A DNA stretch of 64,000 nt from Dysosmobacter segnis (GTDB lineage Bacteria > Bacillota > Clostridia > Oscillospirales > Oscillospiraceae). The notes beneath the pieces were generated by a model. It made no database searches and was not told the DNA's origin. It worked only from the letters and a program-made list of their open reading frames with translations. Within the stretch, counting starts at the first letter, position 1, and the number at the start of each line of letters is the position of its first letter. Of this stretch, positions 45,919 through 54,879 are shown one piece after another. The position numbers and the translations under genes are program-made. The stretch is from assembly GCF_014297285.1 (NCBI RefSeq), contig NZ_JACOQI010000014.1, positions 1-64,000 of the forward strand, read 5' to 3'.

Positions 45919-46922
45919 TTCAATCCTCCCTCACAGACGCTGCCGATGGCCCGCAGATACAGCCACGGCTCCTCGGCCGGGCGCATCCCCTCGTCCAACA
46001 GCTCCTCGCCGCCCCGGACCGTCAGGTTCACCGTGTCGGCCACGGTCTCCCGCAGCGGCATGATGGCCGCGCCGCCGCCGCAGAGATACAGCTCCTTCAA
46101 TTCCCGGTCCCGGTTGTTGTAGTGGTAGAAATTGACGGCCTTCATGATCTCCACCGCCAGACGGCTGTAAAATTCCTTGGAATACTCCGTTTCCAGTACA
46201 CCGTTGAAATTGCTCTGCTTATACTCATGGGCCACATGGATCTCCACGTCCAGCTTGTCGGCGATGATCCGGTCCAGATCCGCCAGACCCATGTCGATCT
46301 CCCGGACGCCCACGCACTCGCCGCCCTGCAGGAAGTGCATCCGGGTCACCCGATGGCCCAGATTCACCACGCAGCGGCCGATCTCCGGCGCGCCGGTGCG
46401 GCGGATGTGCTCCGCCATCAGCGCGCCGTAGGCGCATTCCAGAGGTGTCAGCACCTTCAGCTTAAAGCCAGCCCGGCGGAACATGGCCCGGTAGGCCTCC
46501 ACCCGCTCCTTCAGCATGGCACAGGCGAACAGATCCATCTCCAAGGGATAGCCGTCCGGATCTCTGCGAACCTCCCGCACGGAATAGTCGAAGAAATACT
46601 TGCTCTTCTCCTCCGTCAGGAAATCATGGAATTCAAAGGGCAGATTGTAGGCCAGCTGCTGCTCCGTCATGGCGGGCATGGTCACGTCCCGGGTATAGGC
46701 ATCCGCCAAGGACAGGGACACCGCCGCCCCTGCCCGCGGAATGCCGTTGGCCCGGGCGGTATCCCGCAGGAAATCCGCCATAGCGTCCATGGACAGGATG
46801 CGCCCGTGGGACACCATGGCGTCCGGCAGTTCCGCGCACACCGACTTTTTCAATTCATTACCGGCAAAATATACCAGCTTGACACTGTGATCGCCAATTT
46901 CAAAGCCTACGATCTTCCCCAT
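45915..46922 (-). CDS. pilM: PilM-like actin-fold ATP-binding protein
   Basis: A 335-residue cytosolic protein with the actin-like ATPase fold of PilM: the phosphate loop near the start (GFEIGDHSVKLVYF), ECAYGALM, and a C-terminal Gly-rich ATP motif (LYLCGGGAAIMPL). It organises the inner-membrane complex with PilN and PilO, encoded next. Confidence 0.88.
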   Translation of the reverse strand: MGKIVGFEIGDHSVKLVYFAGNELKKSVCAELPDAMVSHGRILSMDAMADFLRDTARANGIPRAGAAVSLSLADAYTRDVTMPAMTEQQLAYNLPFEFHDFLTEEKSKYFFDYSVREVRRDPDGYPLEMDLFACAMLKERVEAYRAMFRRAGFKLKVLTPLECAYGALMAEHIRRTGAPEIGRCVVNLGHRVTRMHFLQGGECVGVREIDMGLADLDRIIADKLDVEIHVAHEYKQSNFNGVLETEYSKEFYSRLAVEIMKAVNFYHYNNRDRELKELYLCGGGAAIMPLRETVADTVNLTVRGGEELLDEGMRPAEEPWLYLRAIGSVCEGGLK

Positions 46923-46952
46923 GTCATGTCCTCGCTTTCTCGATAAAAAGAC

Positions 46953-47735
46953 TCAGGCAAAAAAACCCAGATACCAGTTGATAAACGGCTGTCCCGCCAG
47001 AGCGGTGATCCATGCGCCGACGGCGATGGAGGGTCCCCACGGGATGGCCTCGCCCCGCCGTTTTCCGGCGAGGCCCCATACGATCCCCACCACGCAGGCC
47101 AGGACCAGACACAGCAGGTTCCCTTTCCAGCCGAAAAAGAGCCCCGTCAGAAACAGCAGCTTGATGTCGCCGCCGCCCAGCGTCTCCCGCTTCATGCGCT
47201 TGTCCATATAAAGGGACAGCAGCAGCAATCCGCCGGCTACGGTCACACCGCCCAGCGCGCCGTCCAGCGCCCGGCGGAGCGGTTCCGGCTCCCAAAATAA
47301 GGTGGCGACGAACAGCACAGCACCAACCGCCACAAAGCGGTCGGGAATGATGTACCCCTCCAGATCCGCGAAGGCGCAGGCCAGCAGCACACAGGCCAGC
47401 AGCCACCCTTCGAGGGTTTGGAGCGAAATATCATTTTGGAGCAGCAGGCTCACGAACACCGCCGCAGAGATCAGCTCCCCCCACACATGGCGGGCGGAGA
47501 GCTTTGCGCCGCAGTAGCGGCACTTGCCCCCGGAGAGCAGATAGCTGAACACCGGCACCAGATCCCGGACGCCCAGCACATGGCCGCAGACGTCGCAGTG
47601 GGAGCGCCCCCGGAGAACGGACTCCCCGTGGACGGTGCGCCACGCCAGACAGGCCAAAAAGCTGCCCGTACAGGCGCCCAGCAGGGCCGCCACCGCGCAG
47701 CAGTAAACGGTGATGAACGGAGACAGGCGCAGCAT
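46953..47735 (-). CDS. pilD: Prepilin peptidase/N-methyltransferase
   Basis: A 260-residue polytopic membrane protease. The N-terminal CxxC pairs (CDVCGH and CRYCGA) form the zinc site of the methyltransferase part; the two catalytic Asp residues are in ADLEGYIIPD and GGGDIKLL. It cleaves the Gly-Phe/Leu/Thr leaders of the pilins encoded around it. The ATG at 47735 is set by AAGGAGG. It lies between pilA and pilM. Confidence 0.93.
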   Translation of the reverse strand: MLRLSPFITVYCCAVAALLGACTGSFLACLAWRTVHGESVLRGRSHCDVCGHVLGVRDLVPVFSYLLSGGKCRYCGAKLSARHVWGELISAAVFVSLLLQNDISLQTLEGWLLACVLLACAFADLEGYIIPDRFVAVGAVLFVATLFWEPEPLRRALDGALGGVTVAGGLLLLSLYMDKRMKRETLGGGDIKLLFLTGLFFGWKGNLLCLVLACVVGIVWGLAGKRRGEAIPWGPSIAVGAWITALAGQPFINWYLGFFA

Positions 47736-47822
47736 GATTGCTTCCTCCTTGGCGTAATGTTCCTTCGTGGGGGATGGCCGCCAACCCTCGGCCACCCCCT
47801 TTCGCTATCTTATCCGGTGAAG

Positions 47823-47894
47823 GATGAGCCCTCTGCAGAAACGGCTCATCCAAGAAGGAAGGGGGCGTTCCCCCGCCGGAGCGACCGCTCCGGC
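47823..47894 (-). other. Stem-loop-rich spacer after the major pilin gene
   Basis: Two hairpins (GATGAGCC/GGCTCATC, 47823-47850; GCCGGAGCG/GCTCCGGC-type, 47875-47894) lie between the pilin stop and pilD. Without T-runs they may stabilise the pilin mRNA or reduce read-through, so that pilin is made in excess over assembly proteins. Confidence 0.55.
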
Positions 47895-47924
47895 GAGGGC
47901 TCGAAAGAGATGAACTTGCTTAAA

Positions 47925-48341
47925 TTACTTTTCAGGAGAATCAATCGATTCAACCGTATTCGTGCCCTTTACGATTTTATAAGTAATCTTGTCACCCTTT
48001 GCCCATTCGGCAGTAAGTCTCCCGCCAATCTTGTCAATCATACCAGCATCTGTACTATCTGCTTTGCAGACATAGTCATCACGACCTGTTGCATCGGACT
48101 TTACCGTACCGTCTTTTTGGAGATAGTAAGTAGTATCAGCACTATGATTCTCGGTCATAGCAGTAATCTGGGCACTGGCATAACCGGAGCGAATGTTGGC
48201 AAGGTCCGTTGCGGCGTTGGCCTTCTTGAGGGTGCCAGAGAAGGTGGGGATCGCAATGGCAACCAGAATGGCAATGATGGCAACAACGATCAGCATTTCC
48301 ATCAGGGTGAAGCCCTTTTTATTGGTGAACTTCTTGAGCAT
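47925..48341 (-). CDS. pilA: Major type IV pilin
   Basis: A 138-residue pilin with leader MLKKFTNKKG and mature start FTLMEMLIVV (Glu at +5), a long hydrophobic helix and a compact beta domain with a Cys that could pair in a disulfide only if another is present (one Cys visible). AAGGAGG lies upstream. Its size, place in the operon and hairpins afterwards fit the main structural subunit. Confidence 0.9.
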   Translation of the reverse strand: MLKKFTNKKGFTLMEMLIVVAIIAILVAIAIPTFSGTLKKANAATDLANIRSGYASAQITAMTENHSADTTYYLQKDGTVKSDATGRDDYVCKADSTDAGMIDKIGGRLTAEWAKGDKITYKIVKGTNTVESIDSPEK

Positions 48342-48415
48342 AGTGAAGTTCCTCCTTTTTTAAAGTTCTATTTATATCGCCCGGAGCGGGGTGGACGCCC
48401 GGGGAGATACCAAAT

Positions 48416-49624
48416 TCAGATACTGCCGTACATGGAGAACATGGGCAGGTACACTGCCAGCAGCAAAATGACGGTGATGACCGCCAGCACGATGATGATG
48501 ACCGGCTCCAGGACCGCCAGCAGCCGCTCCGTCATGGTGGCGGCCTCGTGGTCGAAGTAGTCTCCGATCACGTCCAGCGTTTCCTCCAGAGAACCGGAGC
48601 GCTCGCCTACGGCGACCATTTCCGTCAGCATTTTGGGGAAGCACTCCACGCCCTCCATGCTGTCGGCAATGCCGCGGCCCCGCTCCACGCCCTCCTTCAC
48701 CTTCCGGACGCCCAGAGAGAACACATAATTGTCCGAGATCTGGCTGACGATGCCCAGCACCGTCTGCACCGGAAGACCGGCGGCCAGCATAGTGGACATG
48801 GTGGAGGCGAACTGCCCCGACAGGTGCAGGGTGTGGAGCCGCCGCAGGGGCGCCCGCCGCAGCGCGTAGTTGGCGATGGCCAGCTTGCCCCGCTCCGTCC
48901 GCTTGAAGGACAGGTAGCCGATGGTCAGCAAAGCCAGAATAAACAGGATCAGCCACCACCATTTCGTCAGAAAGGCGCTGGTGCTCATCAGCCACCGGGT
49001 CACCGCGGGCAGGTCCGTACCCAGGTCCGCAAAGGCGGAGGTAAAGGCGGGGACCGCCACCACCATGATGATGGCGAACACGATGATGGCCGTGACGATG
49101 ACCATGACGGGGTAGGTCATGGTGCTGACGATCTTGGCCCGGGTCTTGGCGGATTTGTCGTAATACTTGTAGAGACGCTTGAAGCACGCTTCCAGCGCGC
49201 CGGACTGCTCGCCGGCCCGGACGGTCTCTACAAAGGTCTTGGGCAGGCCGGGGATGTTGGTCTCAAAGCTCTGGGCCATGGAATAGCCCGCGCCGATGTC
49301 CTCGGCGACCTTGTGAAGCATCCGCGCCAGGTGCTTGTTCCGGTTCTGGCCCGCGACCATTTCCACGCAGCGCATCACCGGAAGCCCCGTACCCAGAATG
49401 ATGGAAAACTGGGAGCAGATCAGAGCCAGATCCTTTTCCTTGATCCGGGTCCGGATGGGGCGGGTAAGAACACTGTCCTTTTTCTCCCGCACCTCCTCCA
49501 GCTTGATCACAAACGCGCAGGTATCCCTCAGCTTGGAGACTGCATCATATTCATCATAGGCGCGGATCACACCGGAAACCTTGGAGCCCTCCGGCGTCTG
49601 TCCCTTATAACGATAGGTCGTCAC
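48416..49624 (-). CDS. pilC: Pilus inner-membrane platform protein
   Basis: A 402-residue protein with the PilC/GspF fold: two similar cytosolic helical domains (about 70-170 and 270-370) separated by membrane helices (about 170-240 and the C-terminus). It anchors the ATPase PilB and the growing pilus. The start is a GTG with AGGTG 8 bases upstream. The N-terminal about 50 residues form an extra soluble domain typical of the PilC family. Confidence 0.93.
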   Translation of the reverse strand: MTTYRYKGQTPEGSKVSGVIRAYDEYDAVSKLRDTCAFVIKLEEVREKKDSVLTRPIRTRIKEKDLALICSQFSIILGTGLPVMRCVEMVAGQNRNKHLARMLHKVAEDIGAGYSMAQSFETNIPGLPKTFVETVRAGEQSGALEACFKRLYKYYDKSAKTRAKIVSTMTYPVMVIVTAIIVFAIIMVVAVPAFTSAFADLGTDLPAVTRWLMSTSAFLTKWWWLILFILALLTIGYLSFKRTERGKLAIANYALRRAPLRRLHTLHLSGQFASTMSTMLAAGLPVQTVLGIVSQISDNYVFSLGVRKVKEGVERGRGIADSMEGVECFPKMLTEMVAVGERSGSLEETLDVIGDYFDHEAATMTERLLAVLEPVIIIVLAVITVILLLAVYLPMFSMYGSI

Positions 49625-49643
49625 GCTGTTTCACCTGCTTTGT

Positions 49644-51332
49644 TCATTCGTCCAATGTGGAGTTGATGGTCCGGGCGGCTTCCTCCGCCGTGGTAATGCC
49701 CCGGAGGACCAGATCCCGGCAGCTGTCCCGCATGGTGCGGTAGCCGTTTTTCTTCGCGGCGGCCAACAGCTCATCGTAGGCCGCGTCATCGTTCACCAGA
49801 CGGCGCACCTCCCTGTTGACCATGAGGATCTCAAAGGCCGCCCGGCGGCCGACGTAGCCGGTGTGGCGGCACTCCGGGCAGCCGACACCTTTATAAAAGG
49901 TGGTCTGGCTGTCCTCCGGCATACCCAGCAGGGCCAACTCTTCCTCGCTGGGCTGATAGGCGGTTTTGCAGTGGGGGCAGATCTTGCGCACCAGACGCTG
50001 GGAAATGACGCCCCGGAGGGCGCTGGCGATGAGCCACGGCTCCACGCCGATGTCCCGCAGACGGTAGACGGCGGAGACGGCGTCGTTGGTATGTAAGGTG
50101 GACATGACCAGATGGCCCGTGATAGCAGAGCGCATGGCGATGCCGGCGGTCTCGCCGTCCCGGATCTCGCCCACGGAGATGATGTCCGGGTCCTGACGGA
50201 GGATGGCCCGGAGGCCGTTGGCAAAGGTCATGCCGGTCTTTTCGTTGATCTGGCACTGGCTGACGCCGGGGATGTGGTATTCCACGGGGTCCTCCAGCGT
50301 GACGATATTGACCTCGTCCCGGGCCAGATCCCGGATCATGGCGTACAGGGTGGTGGATTTACCGGAGCCGGTGGGGCCAACCAGCAAAATCACGCCGCCG
50401 GTGTTTTTCAGAAGGGCGTTGTACAGCTCCAGATCCCGGCCCTCGATGCCAAGGCTCTCCTTGTCCAGGTTCCGGTTGGACTTATCCAGCAGACGGAGCA
50501 CGATCTTCTCGCCGTAAACCGTGGGCAGAGACGAGATACGCAGATCGACCTCGTGGCCCTTGAGCTGCACCACCGCCTGACCGTCCTGCGGGATCTTGTG
50601 CTCGGCGATGTTCATGCCGCCCATGATCTTCAGGCGGGAGATCACGGTGCTTTGCAGCTCCGTGGGGACGGTGAACAGGCGCTGCAGCAGACCGTCGATC
50701 CGCATCCGCACCACCATTTCGCTCTCCTGCGGCTCCAGATGGATATCGCTGGCCCGCTCGTGGAACGCCCGCTCGATGAGGCTGTTGACAAAGCGGATGG
50801 TAGGGGCGGAATCCGCGGTCTCCCCGGTCATCTGCGCCGGGACGATGTCCGGCGCGGCGGTACCGGCCTCCCGCTTCATCTCCTCGATGACGCGGGCGGT
50901 GCCCTCGTTGCCGTACAGGCGGGCGATGGCCTGCTCGGTGGCCTGACGGGTGGCGATCATGGGGATCACCTTTTTCCGGGACGCCGCCTTGACCTGCTCC
51001 TGGGCCACGAAGTCCAGAGGGTCGCTCATGGCCAGATACAGGGTGTCCTGCACCAGCTTCACCGGCACCACGCAGAATTTCCGTGCGATATTGCGAGGCA
51101 CATACCGGGCCAGCTCCACCGGGATGGAGACCGCCGTCAGATCCACGAACTCGACGCCCAGCTGGATCTGCAGCGCGTCGATGAGGTTCCGCTCTGTAAT
51201 GAAGCCGTTCTGCATCAGCACGTCGCCCAGACGCTGGTGGGTCTCCTTTTGGACGGCCAGGGCTTTATCCAGTTGTTCCTGCGTGATGACGCCGGAGGCG
51301 ATCAGCAGATCGCCCAGCCGCATATATGCCAT
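49644..51332 (-). CDS. pilB: Pilus assembly ATPase
   Basis: A 562-residue AAA-type secretion ATPase. An N-terminal MshEN domain (about 1-150) that in other PilB proteins binds c-di-GMP is present, with repeated LGxxL motifs such as MRLGDLLIASG and RLGDVLMQNG. The core has Walker A GPTGSGKST, Asp box, His box and Walker B (ISVGEIRDGE), and a tetra-Cys zinc site (CPHC and CPEC). The ATG at 51332 has GGAG 8 bases before it. First gene of the pilus operon; no retraction ATPase PilT is encoded in the window. Confidence 0.95.
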   Translation of the reverse strand: MAYMRLGDLLIASGVITQEQLDKALAVQKETHQRLGDVLMQNGFITERNLIDALQIQLGVEFVDLTAVSIPVELARYVPRNIARKFCVVPVKLVQDTLYLAMSDPLDFVAQEQVKAASRKKVIPMIATRQATEQAIARLYGNEGTARVIEEMKREAGTAAPDIVPAQMTGETADSAPTIRFVNSLIERAFHERASDIHLEPQESEMVVRMRIDGLLQRLFTVPTELQSTVISRLKIMGGMNIAEHKIPQDGQAVVQLKGHEVDLRISSLPTVYGEKIVLRLLDKSNRNLDKESLGIEGRDLELYNALLKNTGGVILLVGPTGSGKSTTLYAMIRDLARDEVNIVTLEDPVEYHIPGVSQCQINEKTGMTFANGLRAILRQDPDIISVGEIRDGETAGIAMRSAITGHLVMSTLHTNDAVSAVYRLRDIGVEPWLIASALRGVISQRLVRKICPHCKTAYQPSEEELALLGMPEDSQTTFYKGVGCPECRHTGYVGRRAAFEILMVNREVRRLVNDDAAYDELLAAAKKNGYRTMRDSCRDLVLRGITTAEEAARTINSTLDE

Positions 51333-51450
51333 ATCTATCACTCCAAAATACGCGCCGCCCCGTTTTTTTTCGCGGCAGCCGGCGCCTTGTCGGCGGGGCC
51401 GCCGGTCTTTCTCCCGAAAGCGGCAGGTTTTCTCAAAAATCGACGCTATT

Positions 51451-51493
51451 TATGTACAGTACATATTATACGGAAACCCTTGAAAAATCAAGG
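51451..51493 (-). promoter_or_regulatory. Pilus operon promoter with palindromic operator
   Basis: On the minus strand TATAAT (51465-51470) has weak -35 candidates (TTGATT or CCTTGA, 51486-51493). The perfect 15-base palindrome TATGTACAGTACATA (51451-51465) overlaps the region just after the -10 box, an ideal repressor site. Confidence 0.55.
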
Positions 51494-51546
51494 AAAATCC
51501 CATTTTTTAGGGTAAATTACAGGCTAAGCTGATGCTTAGTCTCAGC

Positions 51547-51705
51547 GTGTCGAAAAAGTCTTTTCGCCCCGCTGAGCAAGTTTTCAGAACTTTATAAAAG
51601 TTCTGAAAACTGAGGATTTCAATGGCGCAGGACACCCTTCTTGGGTTTCCCGCGCACCCCCTTCCTTACCGTTGCGGAGAATTCACTACTTTATCGATAG
51701 TTTCG
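51547..51705 (+). repeat. Dispersed intergenic repeat, copy 2
   Basis: Near-identical to 22210-22369 and in the same orientation, with the same internal hairpin. It is placed between the pilus operon promoter and the divergent pilin gene. Confidence 0.85.
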
Positions 51706-51762
51706 TTCCTGTCTTGTCTTGTTTCATTCTGCTGAAAAAATGATTTTTTTCGGTGAAACTAC

Positions 51763-51791
51763 TTTATTTTTCGGAATTTTTATATTATAAT
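51763..51791 (+). promoter_or_regulatory. Possible promoter of the divergent pilin gene
   Basis: A perfect TATAAT (51786-51791) with a poor -35 (TTTATT, 51763-51768) in AT-rich sequence, about 100 bases before the start. A GTCCC-GGGAC hairpin lies in the leader. Confidence 0.4.
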
Positions 51792-51894
51792 TGCCCCGCA
51801 TAATTATTTCGACTTTAAACAGCCAAAATCCGCCGGAATAACCGCGGCCGGATTCTGGCGGGCGTCCCTCGGTGGGACAGGAACTGAGAACGAT

Positions 51895-52851
51895 ATGAAG
51901 CTAAATCGCAAAGGTTTTACATTGATGGAGATGCTGATCGTCATCGCGATCGTTGCCGTGCTGATCTCCGTCGCGGTCCCGGTGCTTTCCTCGCAGTTGG
52001 AAAGGAGCCGGGAGGCGGTGGATCTGGCCAACGTGCGCGCCGCCTATGCGCAGGTCTCCACAGAGGCCCTGCTTGGAAAGACCGATGTCACCGTCACGGT
52101 CAATCTGAAGCAGAAGCAGGCCGGGTGGCAGTCGGTGGACCCCGTGAACATCGGCGGCATCGTCCATTCCAAAAATGAAGGTGAAACAGATAACTGGAAG
52201 GGCGATGCGGCGCCGGAGGGAAACTGCGTGGTCTCCTATGATGAGATCCACGGTGTGGTGCTCACATGGAGCGGAACGGCAGCGCCGGGCGAGCCCAGCC
52301 ATCCGTTCGATACCACGCACACGCAGTTTTTTGATAATGTGCTGTATAAAACCGACTTTTGGAAGAACGGTGAGGTAAAACAGTATAATTTTGAGTTTGA
52401 CTCCCGCTGTCCGGACTCAAGCTACATCCCGCAGATCAAAGAAGCACTCAAAGGAAACATGACCAACAGCCTTCTGCAGCAGGAGAACTGCACCTGGGCT
52501 TTTTTAGGGGACGGGCGTGATGGATATACGGCGGACCGCTACCTTTTCTGGACCTCTCTTGACACGAACAAGGTCGGCGCCGGAGTGAAGATCCCCGTGC
52601 TCATCCAGACCGGTGACGGGAAATACTATGTTTCCGAAACTACGACCGGGGAGCGAACAAAGGGAAATGGAACTCAGAAAAAAACATACATTGCAGTATC
52701 CGAACAGATCACAGAGAAAAAAGACTATAAAAAGTTTTTGAAAGCTGAAGCGCAATACTCTTCTTTGACTGAAGCCTACGATGCCTATGTAAAGGCTCTG
52801 GCTGATCCAAAATATGAAGGCGTCCGTGCCACACAGACTTCTGCGCCGTAA
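51895..52851 (+). CDS. Large pilin-like protein on opposite strand
   Basis: A 318-residue protein with a class III prepilin start (MKLNRKGFTLMEMLIVIA; Glu at +5) very close to that of the major pilin, then a large extracellular domain of about 280 residues with no recognised relatives. It is transcribed away from the pilus operon. AGGAACTGAG lies before the ATG. Probably an alternative or minor pilin using the same machinery. A GTAC-type palindrome like the one in the pilus promoter lies after the gene. Confidence 0.85.
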   Translation: MKLNRKGFTLMEMLIVIAIVAVLISVAVPVLSSQLERSREAVDLANVRAAYAQVSTEALLGKTDVTVTVNLKQKQAGWQSVDPVNIGGIVHSKNEGETDNWKGDAAPEGNCVVSYDEIHGVVLTWSGTAAPGEPSHPFDTTHTQFFDNVLYKTDFWKNGEVKQYNFEFDSRCPDSSYIPQIKEALKGNMTNSLLQQENCTWAFLGDGRDGYTADRYLFWTSLDTNKVGAGVKIPVLIQTGDGKYYVSETTTGERTKGNGTQKKTYIAVSEQITEKKDYKKFLKAEAQYSSLTEAYDAYVKALADPKYEGVRATQTSAP

Positions 52852-52896
52852 GCGGGACCACGGCTTCAGACCTTGCGTCCCAGTCAAATCAAGATA

Positions 52897-52930
52897 TAAA
52901 AGCACTTGCGCATGGAAGCAGGTGCTTTTA
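52897..52930 (+). terminator. Terminator after the divergent pilin gene
   Basis: TAAAAGCAC (52897-52905) pairs with GTGCTTTTA (52922-52930), extended by a few internal pairs and ending in Ts. Confidence 0.65.
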
Positions 52931-53001
52931 TGGAATCGTCAGGTTTCCCTGCCGTTCAACCGTTCGCTTGCCTTTTCCCGATTTTCCCTGCTTTTATTAT
53001 A

Positions 53002-53023
53002 TACCGTACATCGATGTACGGTA
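53002..53023. promoter_or_regulatory. Perfect 22-bp palindrome (possible operator)
   Basis: The arms TACCGTACATC and GATGTACGGTA meet without a spacer. TATAAT-like boxes lie on one side (53000) and six Ts a few bases beyond the other. It shares the GTACA core with the palindrome at 51451-51465. Confidence 0.5.
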
Positions 53024-53189
53024 CAAGAGTTTTTTCGTTTCAAGGAAAATTTTTTTCAAAATGTAGGAAATGGGCGTTTCCTGTTGGTTAAATCGCCAAA
53101 ACTCCTCTCCGGTCTCTCCTTCGGCCGCTGCCGCCCGGGTCTGACCGGCATTTTCCGCCGCTATCCCCTGTTTTCCGAAAGTTCCCGCC

Positions 53190-53222
53190 AAAAAAAGCCC
53201 AGAAACGTAACGTTCCTGGGCT
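53190..53222 (-). terminator. Terminator of the replication initiator gene
   Basis: On the minus strand AGCCCAGG-type arms (53196-53207 with 53211-53222, one mismatch) are followed by seven Ts. Confidence 0.85.
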
Positions 53223-53249
53223 TTGTCTATGTAGGCTTTTGCGCTGATT

Positions 53250-54221
53250 TTAAAAGGTGATGACCTCTTTGTCCGTTTCAAACTGGGCAGGCTCGCCGTT
53301 TTTGATGCTGCGGATGGTATCCAGCATCTGATTGTTGTGCTCCTCCGCCTTGGGGTCGTTGTTCCAGGTGTTCTCGTACTTGAAGATCACATGGGAGATG
53401 GAGCGGCCCTTCTTATGCTTGCGGAAGGAGACCTTCAGGTTCGTATACTGGTTGATAAAGCCCAGATTGACCTCAATGACGTTGCGCACAAAGTCACCGG
53501 CGCTCTTGTACTTATCGTTGCAGTCGAAGAAATCCCGCAGGTAGTCGATGGCCAGCACGATCTCGTCCGGGTCGGTGGAAATATCTGGGAAGGCCGGGGT
53601 GTTCTCCCCCTTGATGATGATATTCACCCAGCTGGTCAGCAGCTCAAAGAGGCGGATGGAATAGTTGGTGGGCAGTTTGATGATGCTGTCGTAGGAATAG
53701 AGGGTGAACATTTCGCTCAGGCCGATGAGGTACGGCTTCAGCTCGTCGCTGAGGCGGTAGGTCAAAGTGCCGTCCTTATACTCCACGCTGCTGAGCCAGT
53801 GGAGAATCTTGTAGTTGGGCTTGCCTTTCTTATCAGGCACTTCCTTGTCCCGAATGAAGATGACCCGCTGCATGAGGCTGATGTTGATGTCCTGCATGGA
53901 GCGGTAGACATTGGTCTTAGGCACCTCCAGAAATTCCGCCAGCTGCGAGACATTGACCTTGTAGGTCCGCAGGTCCTTGTCCCCCTTCATGATCTGGGAG
54001 ACCGCCAGGCGGATCAGCTTGGATTCCATCAGCGTCAGATCGGACTGCTTGCTCCGCAGCAGCTCGTTGGCCTGCACGATATTGAAGTCCTTGCTGTAAC
54101 GGATGGCGATGCCGCTTTCCCCGGACAGATTGTCCTCCGGTGTCTCCTGGATCAGCGTATAATTGTCACGCTCCTCAGCGTCTGCATTTACATCCGGGAT
54201 CTGGATCTGTTTTTCTTCCAT
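53250..54221 (-). CDS. Rep_3-like plasmid replication initiator
   Basis: A 323-residue protein. The first winged helix is seen in SDLTLMESKLIRLAVSQI, followed by VSQLAEFLEVPKTNVYRSM (recognition helix); the second starts near YSIRLFELL. The motifs match the Rep_3/RepA initiator superfamily of iteron plasmids, with standard length. It should bind the iterons next to it, open the origin and repress its own promoter. The ATG at 54221 is set by AGAGGAGA 7 bases before it; the frame extends further upstream without a site. It is a single gene that ends in a strong terminator. Confidence 0.88.
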   Translation of the reverse strand: MEEKQIQIPDVNADAEERDNYTLIQETPEDNLSGESGIAIRYSKDFNIVQANELLRSKQSDLTLMESKLIRLAVSQIMKGDKDLRTYKVNVSQLAEFLEVPKTNVYRSMQDINISLMQRVIFIRDKEVPDKKGKPNYKILHWLSSVEYKDGTLTYRLSDELKPYLIGLSEMFTLYSYDSIIKLPTNYSIRLFELLTSWVNIIIKGENTPAFPDISTDPDEIVLAIDYLRDFFDCNDKYKSAGDFVRNVIEVNLGFINQYTNLKVSFRKHKKGRSISHVIFKYENTWNNDPKAEEHNNQMLDTIRSIKNGEPAQFETDKEVITF

Positions 54222-54390
54222 GTTCTTCTCCTCTGTGCGGCTTTTTGCAAATTCATTTATTATCATATTCCATTTACGAAAAAGAGTCAACCCAATTTTT
54301 CGAAGTTTGTGGTTTTTCCTTCCTGCCCCTTTGACTGGCCTGCTGTCTGCCCGGGCAGCCGCCCTGCCCTGCTGCGGCAGCCCTTCTGCT

Positions 54391-54854
54391 ATTCACGAGG
54401 TTTTGATTCTTCTAAGCCGCCTATGAGCCGATTCTGCTTATGGAATGCTGCATTATTCACGAGGTTTTGATCTCGTTTTGGGGATTTACGAGGTTTTGAT
54501 CTCTCCCCTCTCCCGCCGAAGGGCATTTACGAGGGCAATGTCACTCCGGCAGCCTATTTACGAGGTTTTGATCTCGTCTATTGTACCATTTTCGGTATGA
54601 TCGTTCGAAATTGCTGTTTATCGGTAAGCTCTGTAAAGCATTATTACTTTTCACTGCTTTTTGTGAATTTCAACCCCTCTTATGCGGAGCAGCCCTGTTT
54701 TTCCCGCCTCTTTTCCGGCAAAAATCAACGTTTTTCGTAGAAACCGCCCAATCTGACTCTCAATATCTTGTTGCTTTTTTATGAAAGTGAATCACATTTG
54801 GTGTCCACCTCCGGCCTCTCCCAGCGTCACCCCATTTACGAGGTTTTGATCTCG
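54391..54854 (+). repeat. Iteron cluster A (same strand sense)
   Basis: Five copies of ATTTACGAGGTTTTGATCTCG or close variants at 54391, 54455, 54484, 54556 and 54834, plus a half copy at 54525. Spacing is irregular. The cluster lies directly upstream of the initiator gene, so binding would also repress it. The gap 54577-54833 holds no gene. Confidence 0.92.
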
Positions 54855-54879
54855 TTTTGGGGATTCCGCACGTCGGAGA

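Noticed and set aside
51333..51450. c-di-GMP riboswitch in front of the pilus operon
   Set aside because: Looked for because some Clostridia have one there. The leader has GC-rich hairpins but none of the conserved GEMM blocks.
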